From a virus, in IMG/VR virus record IMGVR_UViG_3300037339_000394, positions 1-44,982 of that record: a stretch of 44,982 bases of DNA; one strand, written 5' to 3'. The translations under genes were made by a program, and so were the position numbers. Under the pieces are notes generated by a model. That model was not told where the DNA came from. It searched no databases and saw only the letters and a list, made by a program, of their open reading frames with translations. Below, one piece after another: positions 40,149-44,982 of this stretch (positions are counted from its first letter, which is position 1; each line of letters opens with the position of its first letter).

Positions 40149-40669
40149 TGGGCGACGGGCACCCGGCGATCATGCGCTACGTGCTGCTATCGCTACAGCA
40201 GCATGGGGCGCGGAGCGTGCTGGACCTCGGGTGTGGGCGGGGGCAGTACGGGCCGATGGTCAAGCGCTATCTCGGGAGAGACACGCGGACCATCGGGGTC
40301 GATGGATACCTGCCATACCTGGCGGGCGACGATGCGCGGACCTACGACGTGCTCGTGAGGGGCGACCTGTTCGATTTCGTCGATGGACGGATTGCGGCGC
40401 CGGCGGACGCGGTGCTGTGCATGGACGTGATCGAGCACTTCGACCGGGAGAAGGCGAAGCGGCTGTCGGGGTGGCTGATCGCTCAGCCGCTCGCCTACCT
40501 GAGCACCCCGCTGTTCTGGCTTGAGCAGGACGCGGCGGCGGGGAACGCGCTGGAGAAACATCAGAGCTGGTTCACGTTCGACGAGCTAGTGGGCATGGGC
40601 TGGCTGCCGCTGGCGAAAGTCCGGTGGGACGCGCGCGGGTGGATCGGCGCGTTCAAGAGTAAGGAGTGA
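40148..40669 (+). CDS. SAM-dependent methyltransferase 2 (sister of the gene at 39570)
   Basis: 173 residues from ATG 40148, overlapping the preceding TGA by one base. SVLDLGCGRGQYG is the SAM motif I (23-35), with IGVDGYLPYL, LCMDVIEHF and STPLFW. The similarity with the upstream enzyme along the whole length points to tandem duplication followed by divergence. Probably acts on another position of the same substrate. Confidence 0.85.
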   Translation: MGDGHPAIMRYVLLSLQQHGARSVLDLGCGRGQYGPMVKRYLGRDTRTIGVDGYLPYLAGDDARTYDVLVRGDLFDFVDGRIAAPADAVLCMDVIEHFDREKAKRLSGWLIAQPLAYLSTPLFWLEQDAAAGNALEKHQSWFTFDELVGMGWLPLAKVRWDARGWIGAFKSKE

Positions 40670-40672
40670 GGG

Positions 40673-40882
40673 ATGGGGGACGTTCTTCAGCAGGTCGGCA
40701 ACGCCTTCAAGGCTGCGGCGGATTTCCGCGCGCGGATTGAGGCGAGCCATCGGGAGCAGCCGAAGTGGTGGCAGCTCCGGCGCCGGCTCTACCTTCAGCG
40801 CTTGGAGCGCATCGAGGCGCTGCTGACGGACATCCTCGGCGTGCTCAACGCGGAGTTCCAGCTCAGACCGAGGGGGGAATGA
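40673..40882 (+). CDS. Unknown 69-residue helical protein
   Basis: Basic, helical (FRARIEASHREQPKWWQLRR then LERIEALLTDILGVL), ending in a possible coiled coil. ATG three bases after the methyltransferase stop. No family. Confidence 0.55.
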   Translation: MGDVLQQVGNAFKAAADFRARIEASHREQPKWWQLRRRLYLQRLERIEALLTDILGVLNAEFQLRPRGE

Positions 40883-40883
40883 T

Positions 40884-41456
40884 ATGGAACTGTTGAACGT
40901 ACCTGCGGGGACGACCTCCAGGGACATCATCGTTCCGATCTACGATTCGTCTATCACCACGGGCGCGAAGCTTTCGGGGCTGGTATACAACACCTCTGGG
41001 TTAGTTGCGTACTACACCAGACAGGGCGTGGCGGGAGCGGCTGTCCAGATCAGCCTCGCCGACAAGACAAAAGGGACGTGGGCTTCTGGTGGATTCATTG
41101 CTGCCGATGGGACGAATATGCCGGGGGATTACGAGCTTGGTGTGCCGGATGAGGCCCTGGCAGCCGGCGCGGCCTGGGTAAAGATCCAGCTCAGGGGCGC
41201 GTCGAATATGAAACCCGTGGACATCATCGTGGACCTGTCAGTGAAATCCGCTTCGAGCCTTGTGGATGATATTCATGCCGAGGTCATAGAGGGGACTCTC
41301 ACTGCGGCAGGGATCCAAAGGATACTCCTCGCGGGAATAGCCGGGATCAGCAGCGATGACGGCAAGGAGTTTTTTGGTTTGAACGGCACTACGAAGCGCA
41401 TAGATGGCACGGTCGTTGGCAGGAACAGGACCGTGGTAACGCTAGACGGGAGCTGA
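40884..41456 (+). CDS. Beta-rich structural protein
   Basis: 190 residues. SGLVYNTSGLVAYYTRQG, GGFIAADGTNMPGDYELGVPDEAL and the strand-rich centre are typical of a broad family of phage fibre or decoration proteins (BppU-like or neck-associated types in some phages). No enzymatic motif. It may support attachment of fibres. Confidence 0.7.
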   Translation: MELLNVPAGTTSRDIIVPIYDSSITTGAKLSGLVYNTSGLVAYYTRQGVAGAAVQISLADKTKGTWASGGFIAADGTNMPGDYELGVPDEALAAGAAWVKIQLRGASNMKPVDIIVDLSVKSASSLVDDIHAEVIEGTLTAAGIQRILLAGIAGISSDDGKEFFGLNGTTKRIDGTVVGRNRTVVTLDGS

Positions 41457-41458
41457 AG

Positions 41459-41560
41459 ATGTGGTACTCGGGATATTTCTGGGAAGGTTACTGGTGGGAT
41501 TCGGATTTCTGGGGAGGAGTGGAATTGTCTTTTGCTCAGACGATAAAGCTGAGGTTCTAG
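41459..41560 (+). CDS. 33-residue Trp/Tyr-rich mini-protein
   Basis: MWYSGYFWEGYWWDSDFWG is followed by a short tail. The aromatic pattern echoes the tip-protein C-terminus encoded at about 10710-10770 (YWGEDYWGDELW). It overlaps no other credible gene, and spacing to neighbours is normal, so translation is plausible. It may be an anchor or attachment peptide. Confidence 0.55.
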   Translation: MWYSGYFWEGYWWDSDFWGGVELSFAQTIKLRF

Positions 41561-41569
41561 GGGGCACAC

Positions 41570-41764
41570 ATGACGAAACCCGAGGCGGTGACCTTTCTCA
41601 ACTCACTGGTTGCGCAGCCGGTGAACATGATCACGCTGGACCCGGTACAGTGGGCGGCGTTCAAGGCCCTGGTGGTGCCTATCCTGTCGGACCCTACACT
41701 GGACCCGAAGTTCAAGAAGGCACTACAGGATGCGAATGTTATCGTCGATGCCGCGCTTGGGTGA
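41570..41764 (+). CDS. Unknown 64-residue protein
   Basis: Helical and hydrophobic (AVTFLNSLVAQPVNMITL then WAAFKALVVPILSDP). Occurs just before the beta-helix gene. No family recognised. Confidence 0.55.
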   Translation: MTKPEAVTFLNSLVAQPVNMITLDPVQWAAFKALVVPILSDPTLDPKFKKALQDANVIVDAALG

Positions 41765-41768
41765 GTAG

Positions 41769-43010
41769 ATGGCGACGTACTACGTAACGACGACCGGTAA
41801 CGACACAAATGATGGGACGGCTATCGACGCCGCTCATGCGTGGAGGACTATCCAGCACGCCGCCGATACGATGATTGCAGGGGATACGGTTAACATCTCG
41901 GCCGGTGCTTATGGCGAACTCGTCACGATGAGCACTTCAGGCACCGAAGCCAACCCCATCACGTTTACTGGTCCAGTTACCGCCACGACGACGAGATTTG
42001 TAACTTCGGGTGCAGACTGGATCGTCGTCGATGGACTCGGATTTGGTCCGGGAGCAGGCGGGGTATATGGGTCTGTTCATCTGGATGGGGATCACTCTAC
42101 ACTAAAGAACTTCCTCATCGACAATCTGACTACTGACGGCCGTATTGGCGTATGGGTTGACGGCGATTACAACACGATCTCTGACGGTGAGATAAAAAAT
42201 ATGTTCGCTACGTGCATATATGTAAACTCGGGGAATCATAACCTCGTGACACGCAATCTCATTCATGACTTGAGGAGTTGCGACGTATTCAGATGTTGGG
42301 GAACGTACAATACATTCTCCTACAACGAAACGCATACTGCAATATATTATGTTATAGAGGAGCATCCCGACTGCTTCCAAGTATTCTCATTCGATGCTAC
42401 CACAGTTGCGAACAACATCGTTTTTGACGGAAACTACTGGCATGACATGGACATGCAGGCGTTTTATATGTCCAATTCCCACGCTTCTCCAGACATCCAT
42501 GATATTACCTTCCGCAACAACATTTGGGCGAATATCACGATGCAGGGGCAAGTGGTGGCGACACCAAATATGAAGTTCCACAACAATCTGTTTTACAAAG
42601 TAGGACAGGGAACATATGATGGTATGGCAATTGACATTCAGTCAGGATCAACAACTCCGGAAGTTATCAATAACATCTTCCTCGAATGCGGAAATGATAC
42701 ATCCGACCCCGTAAAGGGCTGGTACACGATGGCCGAGAGTGGAACGAAGTTGAACAGTTATGTAGGGGGGGCGAGTTTCGCTGCGAAAACGATCACTGAA
42801 ACTGGCGTGGTGAACGGTGGCGACCCGAAGTTCAGGAATCTTTCCGGTTTAGATTTCCATCTCCTCACGGGAAGCCCGTTGATAGATGTTGGAGATACCA
42901 TAGCGTCATTCGCTACTGACAAAGATAGTATTGCGAGGCCACAAGATGCGGCATGGGATATCGGGCCATATGAATATTTTGCGAATCCTTGGGTGATGAT
43001 CTATGGATGA
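41769..43010 (+). CDS. Right-handed parallel beta-helix protein (tailspike/depolymerase-like)
   Basis: 413 residues. DUF1565-like N-terminus (YYVTTTGNDTNDGTA, AWRTIQHAADTMIAGDTVNI) leads to repeated beta-helix coils such as NLVTRNLIHDL, NNIVFDGNYW, DITFRNNIWANIT and EVINNIFLECG. This is the pectate lyase-type fold used by phage tailspikes and depolymerases to bind or cleave polysaccharides. Catalytic residues cannot be assigned. The gene is AT-rich compared with the phage average, suggesting exchange of a receptor-recognition module. Confidence 0.85.
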   Translation: MATYYVTTTGNDTNDGTAIDAAHAWRTIQHAADTMIAGDTVNISAGAYGELVTMSTSGTEANPITFTGPVTATTTRFVTSGADWIVVDGLGFGPGAGGVYGSVHLDGDHSTLKNFLIDNLTTDGRIGVWVDGDYNTISDGEIKNMFATCIYVNSGNHNLVTRNLIHDLRSCDVFRCWGTYNTFSYNETHTAIYYVIEEHPDCFQVFSFDATTVANNIVFDGNYWHDMDMQAFYMSNSHASPDIHDITFRNNIWANITMQGQVVATPNMKFHNNLFYKVGQGTYDGMAIDIQSGSTTPEVINNIFLECGNDTSDPVKGWYTMAESGTKLNSYVGGASFAAKTITETGVVNGGDPKFRNLSGLDFHLLTGSPLIDVGDTIASFATDKDSIARPQDAAWDIGPYEYFANPWVMIYG

Positions 43011-43019
43011 GGCAGACTG

Positions 43020-43709
43020 ATGGCAGTCTTTGAAGCATTCGAGAACGCATATACGCAGACATGGAGTGACTTCGCCGGGGGGGCTGGGACTTGGGACTTT
43101 GTTGCGTCTGGATCACATACGGGGAGTTCATATCATGTGACAGTTCTTCCGACGGGTTCTCAGGGAAAATATATCGCGGCGCCCGGAGGCGACGTGATAG
43201 GATATCTTGCGGGTTGGTTCAAAATAACGACAGATAATTTAGTTGACGGCTCTCAGGTATCCATAGCCGGATTGAGTAGCGGTGCCGTTACGACGCTTGC
43301 GGCGTGGATGGATATAGGCAAAACGGGTACGCAACTATGGGCGAAATTACTATATTACGACAACTATAGTACCGTTTCGAGTGATGCCGTGAATATAAGT
43401 ACGGGGACTTGGTACCATTTCGGGATCAAGTATGACACCACGGGGAATACATGGGGATTTTACTTGAGCACTGTTATTGACTTGGGTGCGGCTCAAGATA
43501 GTGGTGCGATGGATAACGTTGCGAGAGTCCCTGACATGATATGTTTGGGATCGATTTATGGTGAGGGAACATGGGGTAGTGGAGCGACCGTATTCGGCTT
43601 GGACTCGATTGATTTCAGCGATGTTTCTCTCGTCCATGATGGAGAAGACGGTGCCGGTGGCTCCATCGTCTGGACCCCCCACGTCTCGAAAAGGATGATC
43701 TTCTCATGA
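43020..43709 (+). CDS. LamG/concanavalin-like protein
   Basis: 229 residues. IAAPGGDVIGYLAGWFKITTD, AAWMDIGKTGTQLWAKLLYYD, GTWYHFGIKYDTTGNTWGFYL and LDSIDFSDVSLVHDG indicate a concanavalin A-like jelly-roll. Together with the beta-helix protein it forms an AT-rich patch that may be a host-interaction cassette. Coupled by ATGA to the next gene. Confidence 0.75.
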   Translation: MAVFEAFENAYTQTWSDFAGGAGTWDFVASGSHTGSSYHVTVLPTGSQGKYIAAPGGDVIGYLAGWFKITTDNLVDGSQVSIAGLSSGAVTTLAAWMDIGKTGTQLWAKLLYYDNYSTVSSDAVNISTGTWYHFGIKYDTTGNTWGFYLSTVIDLGAAQDSGAMDNVARVPDMICLGSIYGEGTWGSGATVFGLDSIDFSDVSLVHDGEDGAGGSIVWTPHVSKRMIFS

Positions 43710-44407
43710 GGAAAGCGGTCTTCGTGCTCAACGTGAATGACTACTCACCCGAGATCACGAAGATCACCTATCCGTTCCTGCGGCTGTACGCTGAGAAGAT
43801 CGGCGCCGAGTTCGTCGAGATCACCGAGCGCAAGTTCCCGGAGTGGCCCGTTGTGTGCGAGAAGCTCCAGATATACGACCTCGCGCGCGCGGGGGCGTGG
43901 GATTGGAACATCTACTTCGACTCGGACTGCCTGCTGCACCCGGAGGCGCCCGACTGGACGGAGCACCTCGCGCGGGACACGGTCGCGCAGAACGGGCACG
44001 ACTTCTCCAGCATCCGCCATGCTCACGACGAATACTTCCTGCGCGACGGGCGGAACATCGGCACCTGCGGCTGGCTCACGATTGCCTCGTCCTGGTGCCT
44101 CGACCTGTGGCACCCCTGTGAGGACCTCACCCCCGAGGAGGTGACGCGGCGCTGCTACCTGACCGTGAACGAAACGAACAGCGGGGTCATGGAACGATCG
44201 CATCTCGCGGACGACTACATCATGAGCCGCAACGTCGCGCGCTACGGGCTGAAGTACACGGCCATCGCTGACCTCAACGCGAAGCTGTTCCCGCAGGGCT
44301 GCGACTTCTTCTTCCACGCATACACGATCCCGGTGGCCGATAAGGTTCAGCAGTTGAGGGAGACGCTGGACCGGTGGCACCTGCTCCCGGACTACCGCCA
44401 TGCCTAA
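43706..44407 (+). CDS. Glycosyltransferase 2
   Basis: 233 residues. KAVFVLNVNDYSPEITKI, VCEKLQIYDLARAGAWDWNIYFDSDCLLHP (DSD, Asp72 and Asp74), then YLTVNETNSGVMERSHLADDYIMSRN and FFFHAYTIPVADKV resemble GT-A glycosyltransferases with a C-terminal acceptor region. It overlaps the fibre gene start (44400) and is separate from the first glycosyltransferase (38889). It could glycosylate the repeat protein it is coupled to. Confidence 0.8.
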   Translation: MRKAVFVLNVNDYSPEITKITYPFLRLYAEKIGAEFVEITERKFPEWPVVCEKLQIYDLARAGAWDWNIYFDSDCLLHPEAPDWTEHLARDTVAQNGHDFSSIRHAHDEYFLRDGRNIGTCGWLTIASSWCLDLWHPCEDLTPEEVTRRCYLTVNETNSGVMERSHLADDYIMSRNVARYGLKYTAIADLNAKLFPQGCDFFFHAYTIPVADKVQQLRETLDRWHLLPDYRHA

Positions 44408-44982
44408 CAACACCTACACCGTCGCCGGGACAAACTATTGGGTCTGCCCGAACGGCATCACCGCCGCGAACATCGAGGTGTGGGGGGGCGGAGGGTCCGG
44501 TGCCTCAACGTCGCTGACGACAGCGGCGGGAGGTGGTGGTGGCGGTGGTGCGTATGGGAGAAATAACGGCGTCACTGTCGTGCCGGGGACGAACTATACC
44601 CTCATCATCGGTGCTGGCGGTGCGGTCGGCAGCGGGAACGCGAACGGGAACAACGGAGGATACTCGGGGTTCAACGCAAACCAGGTCTCGGCCCTCGGTG
44701 GGTCGCGCGGGCTCCGTACGAACGCGGCGGGAGCGGGTGGAACGACTGGAGGCGTGGGGGCTACCGAGTACGCTGGCGGGGCTGGGGCGGCTGGTGTCAA
44801 CTCTACGCACATCGGTGGTGGCGGTGGTGCCGGCGCAGGGAACACCGCAATAGGAGCCGCTGCGTCCGGGGCTACCCCGGGGGCTGGCGCCAACGGCGGC
44901 GGCGGTGGCGGTGCGGGTGGTGCAGCCAACACGAACGGTACCGATGCATCGGCCCCTGGTGGAGGTGGTGGCGGCTCGGGGA
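44400..44982 (+). CDS. Glycine-rich repeat protein, N-terminal part (continues at base 1)
   Basis: The ATG at 44400 overlaps the glycosyltransferase stop. MPNNTYTVAGTNYWVCPNG opens a region with long glycine runs (GGGGGGGAYGR, GGGGAGAGN) up to the window end; the frame is uninterrupted across the join, continuing to the stop at 1716. Glycine-rich head regions of this style occur in phage fibre adhesins. The total length is about 723 residues. Confidence 0.85.
   Translation, partial: MPNNTYTVAGTNYWVCPNGITAANIEVWGGGGSGASTSLTTAAGGGGGGGAYGRNNGVTVVPGTNYTLIIGAGGAVGSGNANGNNGGYSGFNANQVSALGGSRGLRTNAAGAGGTTGGVGATEYAGGAGAAGVNSTHIGGGGGAGAGNTAIGAAASGATPGAGANGGGGGGAGGAANTNGTDASAPGGGGGGSG
44856..44982. repeat. 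Right copy of 127-bp terminal direct repeat
   Basis: Identical to bases 1-127. See the left copy for interpretation as a circular assembly overlap. Confidence 0.97.

Noticed and set aside
1-44982. CRISPR arrays, rRNA genes or insertion sequences
   Set aside because: Looked for regularly spaced identical direct repeats with unique spacers, rRNA-like segments and transposase-like frames; none seen. The tandem array at 202-1605 is coding and the iterons are too close for CRISPR.

Overview
This window is a complete, circularly assembled tailed-phage genome (class Caudoviricetes, siphovirus-like). The first 127 bases are repeated exactly as the last 127, so the sequence closes into a circle of 44,855 unique bases and one structural gene runs across the join. 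Essentially all genes lie on the + strand, packed with ATGA/GTGA start-stop overlaps and strong AGGAGG-type ribosome sites; one gene (HIRAN domain) is on the - strand. The DNA is GC-rich, with a few AT-richer islands. The host cannot be named. A possible spanin-type lysis gene hints weakly at a Gram-negative host.

Layout, read around the circle. (1) 30.9-37.0 kb, packaging and head: HNH nuclease, P27-type small terminase, large terminase, HK97-type portal, ClpP-like prohead protease, HK97-fold major capsid protein. (2) 37.0-45.0 kb and 0-2.1 kb, a roughly 10-kb insertion between capsid and connector genes: beta-rich decoration or fibre proteins, two lectin-like (LamG-type) proteins, two glycosyltransferases, two sister SAM methyltransferases, a parallel beta-helix protein, and a 723-residue glycine-rich protein with about 16-19 copies of a 24-residue repeat. 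(3) 2.1-11.8 kb: connectors, tail tube, tail assembly chaperone with a programmed -1 frameshift, tape measure, distal tail and hub proteins, and a collar-type fibre. (4) 11.8-15.4 kb: lysis and small enzymes (membrane proteins, C39-like cysteine peptidase, holin-like protein, HEIIH metallopeptidase, DUF4406, metallophosphoesterase) and two overlapping membrane/coiled-coil reading frames. (5) 15.6-17.4 kb, control region: minimal tyrosine recombinase, the divergent HIRAN gene, a consensus sigma70-like promoter and an AbrB-like protein. (6) 17.4-27.4 kb, DNA metabolism: HNH-type proteins, YqaJ exonuclease plus RecT annealase, an SNF2-helicase/DNA-methyltransferase fusion, a replication initiator whose gene carries 21-bp iterons and a 45-base all-purine tract (candidate lambda-O-like origin), and a ParB-like protein. 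(7) 27.4-30.9 kb: an aberrant tRNA-like element and a run of tiny accessory genes (DUF551, YopX, Lar-like zinc ribbon and unknowns), ending in hairpin terminators before the late genes.

The genes form a coherent phage programme: an early module with recombination and replication functions, a late module for packaging, head, decoration and tail, and lysis. The presence of a recombinase suggests a possible temperate or resolution function, but no clear CI-like repressor was seen.
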